A stretch of 64,000 nucleotides of DNA from Allodiplogaster sudhausi (GCA_945643635.1 CALZFC010000030.1:1665001-1729000), one strand, 5' to 3'. Positions 11,150-23,830 are shown, counted from the stretch's first letter. Notes: generated from the sequence alone by a model not told the origin. A program made the numbers and translations.

Positions 11150-11350
11150 ATCATTCTGATGCACTCAAGTGCATGTAAATTATTTGATCACGAAGAATTA
11201 GTGTGATTATTTTCTGACTTCATATATCAGTTCGCCATGCCACGCTCAGAGTGAGCGGTCGCCTCTCCCAGTGCCCCGCCCTATTATTTTTTGCCGTAAG
11301 GCGAATTCTTAAATAAAAGCGTTTCTACGCCAGTTCCCAGTTTTCTTCAC
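11150..11350. repeat. Dispersed repeat, matched at 25120-25350
   Basis: Shared ordered blocks: CACTCAAGTGCA, CTGACTTCATA.A.TCAGT, TGAGCGGT, CGC.CTATT.TTTTG.CGT and TACGCCAGT/TGCGCCAGT, followed by CCCAGT. Identity is roughly 70%. No coding potential is seen in either copy. Confidence 0.65.
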
Positions 11351-12544
11351 ACGCGAACGACAACGAAGAAGCCGGCGAGCTTCGTTACAATATTTCAATG
11401 GTCCGCAATTAATTATGGGCGTACATTTCGCAACTTTTCATATGTATAGAAGGACCTTCTTAATCATTGTGACATTTCAAGGCTAATTCAAGCTGAATTG
11501 AAGATATTCAAAGAATTCAATGTGCAAATGTCGAATGCACTTCCTTATTCTCTGCAGACCAATAAAAATCATGTTATATGGAAGTTTAAAAGCGTCGCAT
11601 CGCCGAATAGATTTGAATTATATTCAAACTTTGCTGTGCATGTGTTCCGATTTTGTACGCGAACTAACTGACGACTCTCTGCGTCTCTGCCATTTGGTCA
11701 GAGTGCCGACAGTGTGAGTTTGACACACCGATGCCATCAGTCGCAGATATTATCGACAGAAATAGAAACACAAAAATTAAAGCATAATAGCGCCTGTCCT
11801 TGCACATTCAACGCACCTCCTTTTCATTTCCACTCTCCCAAAAATCACCATTTCCTTGTCCCAAGAAGGTCGTAAGTGGGTCGTCTCCAGCGCAGCAATC
11901 GCCACTAAAAGGGCTTTGGTCAGCCGGAAGAATTTGAGAAAGTTGTCTCATGCCAATGTGTAAAGGAAAGTTTCATTAGTCACGCTTTGTTCATTCTTGC
12001 CCTTTCTCTCATTAACATAGCCAAGTTATATTTTATTGCCATTTTATTTTCGATTCATATCAAGTCAGTCTCCCTTCGCTGGCTCTTCGCGTGTGGTGGC
12101 TTCATTCATTTTGGCCTGGTGTTGGCCTGCTTCCCTAAGTTAAATTCCTGATAAGCCTATCCCTCCCCTCGTCTTCTGCAGAGAAAGGCAGAGAAGTTGT
12201 CTGCAATAACAGCGTCTTGCTGTTACAAATGCCATCTCTGAGAAATTCTGCGATGAGAGGTTTCGCCGACAATTATTTCACCATAGGCAATATGTACCAG
12301 CTTTACATACCAAATTATGGATGAATTGTTTTTTGTTGAAAATTTGATAAAAGTGACTTCGTAGTGTTTGCTTTTTGGAAATGTAATGTTTAAAAAACAG
12401 AGAATAAAATATGTTAAAACTATCAAATTGCTATTACTGGGATCTCGGCGGAAAGTAAGTGTATGTGCATACAGCTTTGAGCAGTGCTTTATTCTGTAGA
12501 ATGCGAGATTTGACGACCAAGACTAGTGGAAAAGTTAGCATAGC

Positions 12545-12880
12545 GCTATTGATCATGAGCAAATCACGCAATTCAACCACTTTCATCTCCAGGAGAAGTC
12601 AATTCATTTCACTGCATACCATATAAGTGTTGCAAAATGTTATTTAAAAATACAAATAACTATAAAAAAGTGCTCTGCAGAAACAGCTCAGACGCTATTT
12701 CTGCAAGGCATTTGTATTTATGGAGTAGAGCATCAATGGATAAAAATGAATTCTTGAGAAGGAATGAGAAAAATTATAGTGTGCATATACATACATTCAC
12801 TTCCCTCCAAATGAGACATGTGCACCTGGCATCTGACACTAATGATGCTGATTCAATTTTCGTTTTGCCGTCAAGAAGAT
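12545..12880. repeat. Dispersed repeat, copy 2 (see 8061-8375)
   Basis: Collinear with 8061-8375, including TTTCATCTCCAGGAGAAGT and AATGATGCTGATTCAATT. Confidence 0.7.
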
Positions 12881-13138
12881 TGGAAAAATATATTTGACAA
12901 TTCTGCTACGGTTCTCGAATGTTATGCTACACATTCATTCGGTGACGTTCAAATGTAGATATACAAAAAAGGGCAAAGAAACGTATTCTAACGTATTGAA
13001 ACGTATTAAACGTATTTTATGCAACGTATTCTTTTTGGGAAACGGGCTTCTAACAACATTCATACATGCATTCGTGACTATTCTTACTACATTCAAACAT
13101 ACATATGTACATATTGTTATGTTTGAAAAATCTCGTAA

Positions 13139-14860
13139 TCAGAAACGACGGCGACTTGAGTTCATGTTCTGAAATGTCGAACTTGGCGTGTTTTGCCGTG
13201 CTCTTCCTTGGCATCGCCTTCTAAAAGGCCACCAAGGCAGGAGAGCGCGACGCATCGAGTGAGAGAAGGTCAGAAGACACCTAAATTACGGTAGTCACAC
13301 TGAAATAAAAAAAACCCAAACAAAATCCTGCCATTTTACACAACTTTATTGCAACATTTGCTCTTTTAAAGCACTTTCCAACTGATCATGAGCTGTAGGT
13401 GCAAAATTTCGTTATATGTACTCTGAAATAAATGTATGCTACCAGAAGGGTGCTGCGCATGAAATGGCCTGAAGAGCGGGTGTCGTATAACCAAGATATA
13501 CATTGTTCGTGTAGCCGCTAATGATCTACAAGAAGCTGCATGATATTGATCGGTTAATGTATTTATGTGCATGCATAATCAATGGATATACAAACGCTGC
13601 TAAAAGCCAAACCCAAATGACAAAGTAGACGACATAAGTCGCGAATCCGAGCGTGGACGTAATGACAATGCCACTCTCTGCTCGGCCGCGAGAGTCCAGT
13701 TGATGCGGTTGACTGGCTGACTTCCGCTTATACGCCAGAATAACAAGTAGAACGGCGTTCAGGACGAAGGTTACTGCACAGATGAAGATAAAGTAGGCCC
13801 GTTGAAGTAGAGCGGCAAACTGTAATGAGTACATTTACTTTTTTTCTTTCATATTATTTCAATGAATAAATAAGTTTTTTTCTATTAGAGAGCTATTTAT
13901 TTTCGAGAAATATTCAACTAACCGTATCTTCTCCAAAATATGGAAGGAAGATCGACCGGCCGTCTGCTTGAATGACAAGGATATAGCGAAAGCCGTGGTA
14001 CGCGCTGGGCATCGTTAGAGGGATGGGCAGCACGAAAACGAGCGCCATCGATAGTCGAAAGAGCGTCTTCTCGTACTAAATAATCCTACGTGTTTTTGAA
14101 AACCATCTTGTGCTCCATTACGTTTTCTTCATGCGTAGTGTTTAAGGATGTAAACAGACAACAAACTTTGCAAGGAAAATAAATGCAAACAAATAAAAAT
14201 TTAAAAAAAATAACTTTGTTCTTTAATTCTATGAATAAAAATATAAGGAAAACACGAAAAAATGACTCTTTTCTTATGGGGAAAGGTGAAAGCGGCCAGG
14301 CGATTTAGCGTGAGGGCCAAGCTGGCTTGAAGCTGTGCGCCTTGAGAATAGAGCATGATAAAGCAAGCGGTTATCGACAGATTCGACCGCTCCAACCAAT
14401 CATACCTTAATGAGACTAGCTTAATGCTTTAAACGGGAAGTTATTTATTCTTAAGATATAGTGCAGAAAGCTTCGGAACCGCTAAAAATAACAGAAAAAT
14501 ACTTTGTCGCATTTTTCGTTTCTTTTTGCATTACTACGAAGTTGGAAAAAAAATCACTTTTCAAAGCTCCTACCAGGGAAAGAATGATGGCCAAGTGGTA
14601 AACATTAGAAGTAACAGAGACGAGATATAAACAGCCAAATCCTGCAAGCAATCTTTTACCGCATTATCGATTGACTCATACAAGAAAAGTGGACCAACGC
14701 ATATTCCAGCGATTACAATAATACGGAAAGTATAGAGTGCCGCGTAGTATGTGTTGAGGAGAATGCGAGAGAAGACGAATAAAGCAAATGGAAATGTGAT
14801 GGATCCGATCGAAATCATGAGTAAAGTGACGACCCAATCAAGTAGCTCGAGATCGTCCAT
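13139..14860 (-). CDS. Seven-transmembrane chemoreceptor, Srg-superfamily-like (copy 1)
   Basis: A multi-exon serpentine receptor read on the minus strand. It starts MDDLELLDWVVTLLMISIG (14860), with TM1 then a LYTFRIIVIAG segment. The next exons carry LAVYISSLLLLMFTTWPSFF, LYSQGAQLQASLALTLNRLA (TM3 with the LNRL signature), YEKTLFRLSMALVFVLPIPL (TM4), LQRAYFIFICAVTFVLNAVL (TM5), AESGIVITSTLGFATYVVYF (TM6) and TTPALQAISCAAPFW (TM7). The last exon, 13139-13280, gives a basic tail WCLLTFSHSMRRALLPWW to TGA at 13139. A 57-base intron inside the first long frame has no stop and keeps frame. All exons align with copy 2 at 15.6-17.4 kb. NR[FL].A motifs of this kind fit nematode Srg/Sru/Srv/Srx receptors; the exact family is uncertain. 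Confidence 0.75.
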
Positions 14861-15597
14861 CTACGGAAGCAAGAAATCTAAAAAATATTTATGGCGATAA
14901 AATTTTTTTTATAGCTATTTTAAATCATGCACGACTGTTGTTACATTATTATTGATGTATTAAATAAATTAGTTACTAAACCTTTAAAAGCAAAGGAACT
15001 CAAAACTACGTTGTAAATACTTCTCATCTTGTTATGCAAAATTCTTTGGTGCATTAAAAATTACCTTTACATGTCTGGTGAATGAACGTTTTCCGAGAAC
15101 TCCGACGGACGATAAAAACAATTGACTTTGTGTGGTCGTAGATATATATACAGACGTAGCTGAATGCACTAGTTAGCAGGGATGTATCTCGAAATACAGA
15201 TAACTTTTTTTAAGTTTGATGACTCGTTTGTGTATTAAGAACTTCTTCACTTCTGAAGGCTCGTTTGTGCATTGAAAATTTCTTAGCAAATCAATAAGAA
15301 TTTTACTTTTGCTTCTATATTCCATCTTCCACTCATATTGGTAGCCCGCGCTGCTAGCCTTTCATTGTCTGATTACGTCACTTCCTTCTCATAACATGTT
15401 TATGCTTGTATTACATTTATTATTACAATCCAGACATTTATAACTTGGACCAAAGAAATAGCAGCAAAAATTTAACGGAAAAATGTTGGTAGACTTCTGA
15501 ATCTATTTGAAGGCCTCACTATAGCGTTTACAAAAGACCGTTCTGAAAAGGCTTTCACGATAATCTAGACTTCTTGTTTTGAGTTTCATCAGAAAAA
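14861..15597. other. Intergenic between chemoreceptor copies 1 and 2
   Basis: AT-rich and non-coding. The part nearest 15.5 kb resembles the 3' flanks of the later receptor copies (GAAGGCCT..., TTTACAAAA..., AAGGCTTTCA), so it belongs to the duplicated cassette. Confidence 0.5.
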
Positions 15598-17383
15598 TCA
15601 GAAGCGGTGTTGACTCGTCATCGATGACGCGTTCGTTGTCAGCATCACCGTCGTCGTTGACGCATGATGATAGGCTCCGCCTCCCCGTCCACCCAACCAT
15701 TCAGGCAGAATTGACCGGCGCATCGAGTGCGAGAAGGCCAGCAAACACCTGGAATTAAGGAATATTATGTCAGAAAAGGTATAAAATCATAGTTAATGGG
15801 TATTTTGCTCTCTCTCACAATTAGTTATTCAAAAATCGGCTCGCAAACATCATGCACTTATGAGTTATAGGTTAGTATCGAGTAATATGTACATGAAGGA
15901 AGTACCAAAAGGGAGCGGCGCATGCAAAGGCCTGAAGTGTGGGCGTTGTATACTCGATGGTAAGGATATTAAAGTAGCTGCTTATTGTCTGCAATAACCT
16001 TCAGTTTATGAATTGCTATACAAAAGTAGCAACAATAAATATCATATCAAACTTGAGTCAAACATTTGGTCAAAACCTTTACTTTTATCTCAATTTGCAA
16101 TCGTCTTGATAAATATATTTTTAACATTTGTGAGCAAAAAATAAATATTTTGGGAACCTATAAAATACTCTAAATACGAATGCAAAAAATACACACAAAC
16201 CCATGTGACATAGTAGACAACATAGGTGGCGAAGCCAAGCACGGATGTAATGACAATGCCACTTTCTGCTTTTCCACGAGAGTCCATCTTCTGCTGCTCT
16301 CTCTTGCATGCGAGAATAATCACCAATGCAGTATTGGAGAGAAAAGTGAGAGCGCATAGTACGGCAAAGTAGGCCTTCTGCACCAGCCAGGCGGGCTAAA
16401 TGAAGGCATTAAATGAGAGTAAAGATTTGTTCCTGTCACAACGATTATAGATCTTTAGGAAATAAAAAAATTGCAACTCACACCCTCGCTTGAAAATATT
16501 GGAATGAAAGCAACATGAAATCGTTCATAGTGAAAGCTGTGGTATGCGCTCGGCAAGGTAAGCGGAATGGGAAGAAGGAAGATGAGAGCAGTGGAGACTC
16601 GGAAGAGCGTCTTCTCGTACTAAAAATGTATTTAAAACAATAATAATTATTATTACTATGAACTTCGCTTATATTAAGCTAAGGAGAGCGTTTTAATAAG
16701 ATTTTATGATGATTTTATAAGAAACATTGCGTCACAACTATGTTAAGTGTTATGGAACTATTATATTAACCATTTCTTTATTGTTACATATATAGTGTGA
16801 ACTTACATATTTCGTAAAAAATATAAAATTAGGATACCACTGTCGATGTAAGTGGAAGAGCGATGGCGGCAAGGCGATTTAAAGCGAGAGCGAAACTCGC
16901 CTGAAGCTGCGCGCCTTGTGTGTAAAGCATTATAAAGTTGCCGGACTTGGACACATTCGACGTTTCCAACCATAGAAACCTAAATTAGAAAAGTAAAATT
17001 CAATTTTTACATAAATTTTGTAATTATTGTCAATAGAAGCATATATTCTAGTGTTTTATTGTGTTAAGATTTCTTCTCCTACCAACTAAAAAATGACGGC
17101 CAAGTCGTAAACGTCATCAGAAACAGCGAGGAAATATAGACAGCGAAATCCTGCATTTAAGAATAAAATATATTACGTAGTAATGTACGTAAAAAGAAAA
17201 GAAAAGCCAGTATTGACCAACCGCAAATCCGGCAATGACAATAATACGGAAAGTGTAGAGGGACGAGTAGTATTTGCTAAGAAGAATGCGCGCGTAGACG
17301 AAGAAGGCAAACGGGAAAGTGAGCAGCCCGATAGCGAGCATAATCATACATGTGATCCAATCGAGCAATTCGAGTAGTTCCAT
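15598..17383 (-). CDS. Seven-transmembrane chemoreceptor, Srg-superfamily-like (copy 2)
   Basis: Starts MELLELLDWITCMIMLAIGL at 17383. Later exons carry LYTFRIIVIAG, DFAVYISSLFLMTFTTWPSF, a TM3 exon with LYTQGAQLQASFALALNRLA (about 16870-16980), EKTLFRVSTALIFLLPIPLT, QKAYFAVLCALTFLSNTALV, ESGIVITSVLGFATYVVYYV, and TIEYTTPTLQAFACAAPFW (about 15905-15975). The last exon, 15598-15748, supplies a C-tail beginning WCLLAFSHSMRRSILPEW, with TGA at 15598. All segments are open at the splice sites chosen, so this copy looks intact. It is the closest relative of the broken copies at 25.7 and 29.2 kb. Expected role: chemosensory G-protein-coupled receptor in the cilia of sensory neurons. Confidence 0.75.
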
Positions 17384-17649
17384 CTAAGACTGTTAAATAA
17401 GCAAACAATACAAATATAGATATAGCGTTAGACATCTAAAGAAAAAGTAGAAGCATAATTAATTATTTATCAAAAATACATTTAAAAAAAAAATGCATTC
17501 ACGTTTTCATTTGCTGCATTGGTTGACGTTGTTAGACTGTCCATACTTCTGAGCGCAACTATACTAGACACTGATGTGAGTTTTCTAACGATATGCCTAA
17601 CAACTTATTCCAGGTAGAGAAAATTTTGTTATTAAAAGAAAAAAAAAGC

Positions 17650-18440
17650 AAAAGTGCAAACAGAGCGTGTGGAATAGAAACTTGCACATTTGCAGGGCTC
17701 ATGGCTTATGAATCGGGTAATCAGTGCAAATAACGCCGTCAATCACCCGAGTCATATGCTCTTTGAATTTATTGCTGTCAGGAAGAGAAACTTATGATCT
17801 TTTAACTCAATTGAAAGTGCATTAGTTTAATTCGATTGGTAAAATGATATATGTTTATACTAATTTATCATATTTAAAATACTAGATAAATGAGTCCTCG
17901 ACACTTTAGGAAGAACGTTATACACCAACTGAAGACAATTCGAGAATTAGTGCAAGACGTACATATGTATGTATGTATATATCAGCATACGCTACTATAC
18001 CGTGGCAATATTTCTAAAAATTTGTATCTAAAATTTGCCGGAAAAAAGTATTCTAAAAAGTTCAACATTGACTAAGCTAAACGACGATGTGCTTTCTGAA
18101 TTCTCCAAAATATCTTTTTATAGACAGTCCCGATTTAAAGATTAGCACGTTCACTTGAGTGCACACTACTTTCTCAAATATAGCCTTGATGCACTTTTGC
18201 GACGTCAATTATTTACGCAGCAGAATCACTCAAAAGCTTCTCAATGAGAGCCTTGGGGATATTTTTCCGAGATCAAACCAGAATAGGCGGGTGATATGTT
18301 ATGTGCAACGGAAATGTACTCGATTATCTTTTTCATTATTGTTATGTAATGTGCACGTACAGTATATTGTATATCAATTTTATCCCTCTTATATTGGCAA
18401 GAACTTAATGCACCCACTGAGGATAATTCGAGAATTTGGG
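17650..18440. repeat. Segmental duplication unit, copy A (upstream of receptor copy 2)
   Basis: Collinear with 27620-28170, and in part with about 30040-30215. Shared blocks include CAATCACCCGAGTC, GAAAGTGCATTAGTTT, ATACACC.ACTGA.GACAAT, AATTATTTACGCAG, AGCTTCTCAATGAG and TATGTAATGTGCACGT. It is non-coding flank that duplicated along with the chemoreceptors. Confidence 0.75.
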
Positions 18441-18477
18441 TGCACATCACCTTGACGACATTTATAGCTTAGACGTG

Positions 18478-18792
18478 TCACATCCTCTCAGAAGTCTCGT
18501 CACTTTCGTCGTCTGGCGTGCTCTCAACTGTCGTCTCGCTGTAATAGTAGCTGGCTGACGAAGGCCTCGGCGTGCCCTAAGAGCTTACCGAGGAATAGTA
18601 TGTGGCCGTTGAGGGCAGAGGCTGGGGTGCTCTGTATACGGAGAAAAAGCGGACGGCCGGGAGAGGTCTCAGCGAGCTTCCATAAGAACTTGCGCCTATG
18701 ACATAAGTGGCCCTAGAGGGCTGTGGCTGTTGCGCGGCGGCGTACGAGGTGACGCGAGCCCAAGTACGAGAGCGCTTATTGTTATAGTTCAC
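18478..18792 (-). CDS. Ser/Tyr/Pro-rich exon, possibly a receptor C-terminal tail
   Basis: Minus strand. A reading from 18792 gives RTWARVTSYAAAQQPQPSRA and further Ser/Tyr/Ala-rich sequence ending YYSSVSS, then TAG at about 18577. The same frame continues after the stop with GTPRPSSASYYYSETTVEST and an acidic end to TGA at 18478. The stop sits in GTAAGCTCTTAG, a 12-base string that looks like a splice donor and acceptor fused together; removing it would leave the frame open, but 12 bases is too short for an intron. The exon may belong to the Str-like receptor upstream, or to another gene. Function unknown. Confidence 0.4.
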
Positions 18793-20490
18793 CTGTTATT
18801 GTTCTTGTAGCATCATCATAGAAACTTTTCTCCAGAGTGTCACAATCAAGTGAGAAATGAATGTAATACGAAGCGTTTTTTTTTATCCCAAACTCTTCTC
18901 ACTGTAGTTACATATGTCGTTACTACTGAGACGAACAACGTTTTCTCTCCTCACAAAGTCGATCGCAGTCAAGACCCGTGAAAGCTAAACGACATCAAAG
19001 CAATTCCTAATCCTGGATGAGTAGTAGCAATCATTTTTCTTCTTCTTATAATTCCGATAGCAACGCGCTATTGTAAGTATATTCATGTACCTTCGGCTTT
19101 TCCTATATCTGCATGCCTCTCGGCCTCTCCGCTTCTCCTCTCGCTGAGACGGGCGGCCTTATGGCTGCTGCTGCTGCTGCCTCGCCAAAGTACGGCGTGG
19201 CAATCTTGCCGATCGACGTCGTGTTCGACGAGCCGCCGCCGCGCTTGAAACGCGCGGACGCGGCACGAATTCGTCGGCGTGTCGATGAGGCAATCGCAAG
19301 GACGAAGCGGCGATAGGAGGGCGTCACGACGAAGAGCGCCAGCGAATTGGCGGGCGAATTGAAGGAGAACGACATGATCACATCACGAGAGCTGAGAGAG
19401 AAGGAAGAATAAAGGTTGAATACATCAAGATAAATAAACATTTTGACGTGTTAATACAAAAATTGGATTTTAAAAGAGCATTAAGATCCTTTAAAACCCT
19501 CTAACCTAATTACAAAAGAAATAGTATATAAAAAAGATCAACCACAATTTAGTATATTGTTTGCTTACATTTAAAATGTACAGCGTCGGTGTTCCTTTAT
19601 CATTTCATTCTAAATCAAGTGTGTTATTGTTTTTGTTTACTTCCCAACGGCGTGAGTCAAGCTGTATCTCAAGCAACTCTTGTGCAAAGCCAAACGGCAA
19701 TTTTAAAGATAAAAAGCAGAAAATAGTCGCTTAAAGGAGATCTAAGGCGAATTTAATAGTGTCTTGTTTTTCGACTTATTTGGTCGGCTTGAGCTAGAAC
19801 CTTAGATTGCAAGTGTCCCGAAGTCACAAAAATCTTTCTGCCTTGAGGAAATTAATCGCATTATCTACTTTGAATTCGCAAATATTTTATCTTCCGCCAT
19901 TTTCGAAAAAAATTGGTGGAGCCCAACCGTGGCCGACGAGGCCGTTCGAAAATGCCAGTGAAATATTATACATATGGTTTGAGCAACCTACATCGGCCCG
20001 GTTTTTCTTAACACATTGGTACACGTGCCCCGTTGTCCGTACCACAAGTTTCTGGGAGAGAGGCGAGATGCAGTAGCTCCATTTCTGAGGATTGCTCACC
20101 GTACTAACACCGTACTTTTAAGTGAACGGGCCAATTGTGGTAGGAGTTTTTCCCTTATGATCTCCTTTAAAAGTCGAACCATAATTATGTATTCGGAGCA
20201 TCATGAGGAGGACCATGGCGAGAATCGGCAGGACGAAGAAGACGGCCGGCGCTGCCACCTTCAATTGCACGTGTTTAACGCATTGTAACTGCGTTTCAAA
20301 ACAGGTTTTTTTTTAATTTATTTTTTTGTTTAAAATGTTTTTTTAGCCAGAGAGACAAGCGCCCGAGTCATCTCGAGATGCTGCCGCCTTGCATTCATGA
20401 CGTTCCGTTTGATCGAGAAGAGAATGTACCAAATCATGACAAGAATTAACGCGAAAAAGCCGCAGAGAATAATTACGACGAGGACTTAAT

Positions 20491-20493
20491 ATG

Positions 20494-20526
<33 letters not shown>

Positions 20527-20545
20527 ATATATATTTATTTATATA
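20491..20545. repeat. (TA)n microsatellite
   Basis: Interrupted TA run with TTTA interruptions, in an apparent intron of the Str-like gene. Confidence 0.85.
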
Positions 20546-21524
20546 TAGAACTTGCCAAGTTTCCGTTTTAAATTTTAATCAATTACATGATGCAACATCT
20601 CGGTACCTTACAATTAGCACCACTTTAAAGCTGTAAAATTTCTAATTGTTTATTAAATTATTCTAATTTTCTAATACTTCTTTCAAATATCACATTTTCA
20701 CTTGGCATACCATATGCCAAGATGACGCCAAAGGGACTGAAGCATAGGGTAAACGCGAGGAGCTCACTCTTCGCATCCACGAGTTACCGATGAGACACGT
20801 TTAAGATATTACTTCTTGGTACCATAGGCCATAATATTTATTTAACGAGGCAGTTCATGGTCAGCAACCTTAAAATCGACCGTAGTCCTCAAGAAAATTG
20901 TAGGCAATAAGAGAGATGCAGACAAAAAAGTGCGCTAGATTTTAGAGCTCCATGGACAGCCTCTTTAAAAAAAACCAAAGAAGATATGATAACTATTTCT
21001 GTTGACCCCCTTTAGAATGAACTCGACATCCAGCTGAGGCATGTTGAGGACAACGAGCAGAAGAATCGGAGCCGGAGCCAAGGCGAAGAGTGCCAGCTGC
21101 GCCAGGCGAGCCTTCAGCTGACTCAGCTTCAATCTTGACGATGGCAGCAAGACGAGCTGTCAGCATCAGTTCGAACAATTAGGAATTTGTTTTTTTACTA
21201 TTTAAAAAATCTAAAAAACATTATATAGAAAGGAATGTTTCAATAAGAGCATTGATTTGCTTATAAAATAAGTAGGCTTGTTCGTTGGGCAGGCGTTTTA
21301 CAAGTTCAAATTATTAGTGAAAAAAATTGAAAAAGCTTTGTAAAATTAAAAAAAAAATCATATTGAGTCGCTTGCAAAATTTTATATAGATGATTTGGCC
21401 GCATTTTGCTCAAGTAGTGGAAACCTGATGCCTCAGAAAGAAGCAGCAGGTTATTGTGCAGCCATCGAGACAGACGATTGGAAGAGCAAGCGCCTGAGGC
21501 AGCTCAGTTATTATTCACACGATT

Positions 21525-21596
21525 TCTCTCTCTCTCCATCTCTCTTTATCCCTCTCTCTCTCTCTCTCTCGCTCTCCACTCTCTCTCTCTCTCTCT
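21525..21596. repeat. (TC)n microsatellite
   Basis: Interrupted CT-rich run, probably intronic in the Str-like gene. Confidence 0.8.
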
Positions 21597-21960
21597 TAAA
21601 ACTAACCGCTTGTTTGATGGCGGAAGTGCCAAAGTTTTGTGAGAGAAAGCCATAGAAGAAGATACAAGGAAGTGGCGAGAGGAAGACAAAGGAAACGGCG
21701 TTATTAATGATGACGTCAGAGCATGTCAGAAGAAGCTAACGTCAAAATTATGCTATTTAATTAATTGGGCGGCAAAAGTCTTCAAAATATTCACAGACTG
21801 ACCAGATGGCAAAAAAGATAGCGGCGATAGGTTCTCACTGCTTTGCCGGACGGCAAAGAGTGCGAAAATGTTGAGAGAGATGGCGATTGCTCCGACAGCT
21901 CGGTTGGCTGCTCCGAAGGCGGCCAGCATTTCCGAGTCAGGCGCATGGTACATTCGTCAG

Positions 21961-23795
21961 TGTTGACGAAAAGGGAAAGGTTTCTGAACGCTATCTTTAG
22001 AAAAAGATACATATGAACACGGACTGGATTATATTTTAGCATTTTTGTCCGTGATCTAAACACTACAACAAGTGCATTTTAGCCACAACGCCACTTCAAG
22101 ACCAGTCAGAAAAGGTGACGAATTCAGAGAAAACTTTCAAATATGGACTTTTCGAGAAATGAATGAGAATGCAGCATATCAAAAAAAAATCGAAGGATTG
22201 CTTCTGCTGTAACACCTGCCGACTGATTGCAATTTCAGAAGCGAGCTTCTTGAATGCTGATATGAACCATCTGCCGGTTGCTATCTTGAAACCACTTATT
22301 TAAGGAGGTTTAAACCCGCTAACTCCTAACACGAAATGGCCGATCAAATAGTACGACAGGTTTAAGCAATCTGATCCTGGAAATTTTCCAAGATCCTTCC
22401 TTCGAAACCTTTTATCCTAAAGCAAGACAATTTTAAATTGGCGGTTTGTGTCCGGTAGTGAATCGTGCATGTGGCGGCATATCTTTCACGGCCGAAGGAA
22501 CCATATTTGACCCCTCGCTGGTCAACTTTATTCCGACAAGCGTTTTTTTTAAATTTAGTTGACGACAACTGTTAAATTTAAAGTTCTTTTCAACACACCA
22601 ATATTCCCTTAGGTTCAGGCAACGCTTTTCAGATGGAAAATACCCCTTTAATTTTTAGTTTATGGTTAGAACATTGGCTCTTTGCTGATGCCTTCGCAAG
22701 CTCAATCCGGACACATTCACAGAATCATTCTAATAGCAAATATTTTGAGTTTTCGCCTCCATTTAAGTTCGCAAGCAGGTGATTTTTCCGAGTGAACAGT
22801 GGAAAAATTAATGAATTTCTCGAAATGCGGACAAATTGAATAAAAATGCAATATCTGAACCGTGGTCCATATTCCGCCAACTCGGCCGATTTGGAATGAA
22901 GCGCGTGCAGTCTTAAAATTAGAACACGCAAGTCGTTACTTGTTGACAAGTATGTTATCCGAATGCATGAATATATTCTTCAATAATTAAGAGTAAGCAG
23001 GAAATATTCTGAGGTTTAGTATAAGGCGCAAAGGTTAGAAAAAAGTTTGAAAATGATGCTACGCTTTTCCAATTAATCTTTAAAATTAAGTAATTATTGT
23101 ACACTATGTGAAATTTTATTTAATTTTCAATTAAAAAAAATCATTATGGCTGAAGATGTCTGAAATGAGATTAAATAGTATGTATTTGTGTATGTACATA
23201 TATACATATGTAAATGTAATATATCGGCCCTTTTTGAATGAACATTATTAAATGCATTCGCAATGAACCAGTGGTCTCCTTATGCGACAATAATGGCTAA
23301 TGCATGGAGAGGACAAACGCTTTGGTTTTTGTAGTTGTTCTTGAAAATCAAGTACCAAAAAAATTTTGCTCAATCTTGTATTCTTTACATACATACATAT
23401 AACTGAAAATTTGTAATTTGAAGGAATCTTCGACAAGCAAATACCACCTGCGAATGTAAAATAAATGATTGAAACATCTTCTTCAGGTTCCGAAACATCA
23501 AAAGGCATGTCACAAATAAGCATAGAAAGCAAGTTGCATTCGACGAATATTCTTCACGTCGTTTCCGTACTTTGAGTTTTTTGTGCAATGAAATGGAATT
23601 GATGTTGTTCTTGAAAGCCTTCCGCGTCGTGCACAAGACACGAGATACTAGCAATCTATTTGCTCTTAAGATCATCTATAATCACGTACATATGTATGCA
23701 CATACAACATACTCTTACAATTAGCGAAAAATAAAAACTAAATAAATTTTCCTTATTCTACATAAGGCGAAACGAATCGGCTGGCCTGCTATCGG
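21961..23795. other. Non-coding AT-rich stretch
   Basis: No exon could be supported here. It contains ACATATGT-type palindromes near 23190-23220 and 23685. Confidence 0.45.
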
Positions 23796-23830
23796 CTGTC
23801 AGCGCCCGTTGGTAGGCCTGTCCGCACTGG

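Larger units (their letters stand above)
10856..13138. other. Intergenic, with two dispersed repeats
   Basis: No supported genes. It holds a copy of a dispersed repeat at about 11150-11350 (matched at 25120-25350) and copy 2 of the repeat seen at 8061-8375. Confidence 0.5.
19103..21960 (-). pseudogene. Str-superfamily-like seven-transmembrane receptor, first exon frame-shifted
   Basis: Minus strand. The TM1 exon (about 21800-21960) gives AAFGAANRAVGAIAISLNIF, then the family-like loop GKAVRTYRRYLFCHL in a different frame, so one indel lies near 21830-21850. Further exons carry NNAVSFVFLSPLPCIFFYGF (about 21600-21730), ARLAQLALFALAPAPILLLV (about 20990-21130), VIILCGFFALILVMIWYILF with a basic loop NARRQHLEMTRALVSLA (about 20355-20480), VKHVQLKVAAPAVFFVLPIL (about 20200-20290) and TM7 FNSPANSLALFVVTPSYRRF (19103-19391). 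The TM5-loop-TM6 pattern and the SPANSLALFVVTPSYRR end match the general plan of nematode Str/Srh/Srd receptors. Not every splice junction could be phased. With the indel it would be a pseudogene; otherwise it is a normal receptor gene with a sequencing error. Confidence 0.5.

Noticed and set aside
18478..18792. Assigning this exon firmly to the Str-like receptor
   Set aside because: The TM7 exon has its own stop at 19103 and no clean donor before it, so linkage is unproven.
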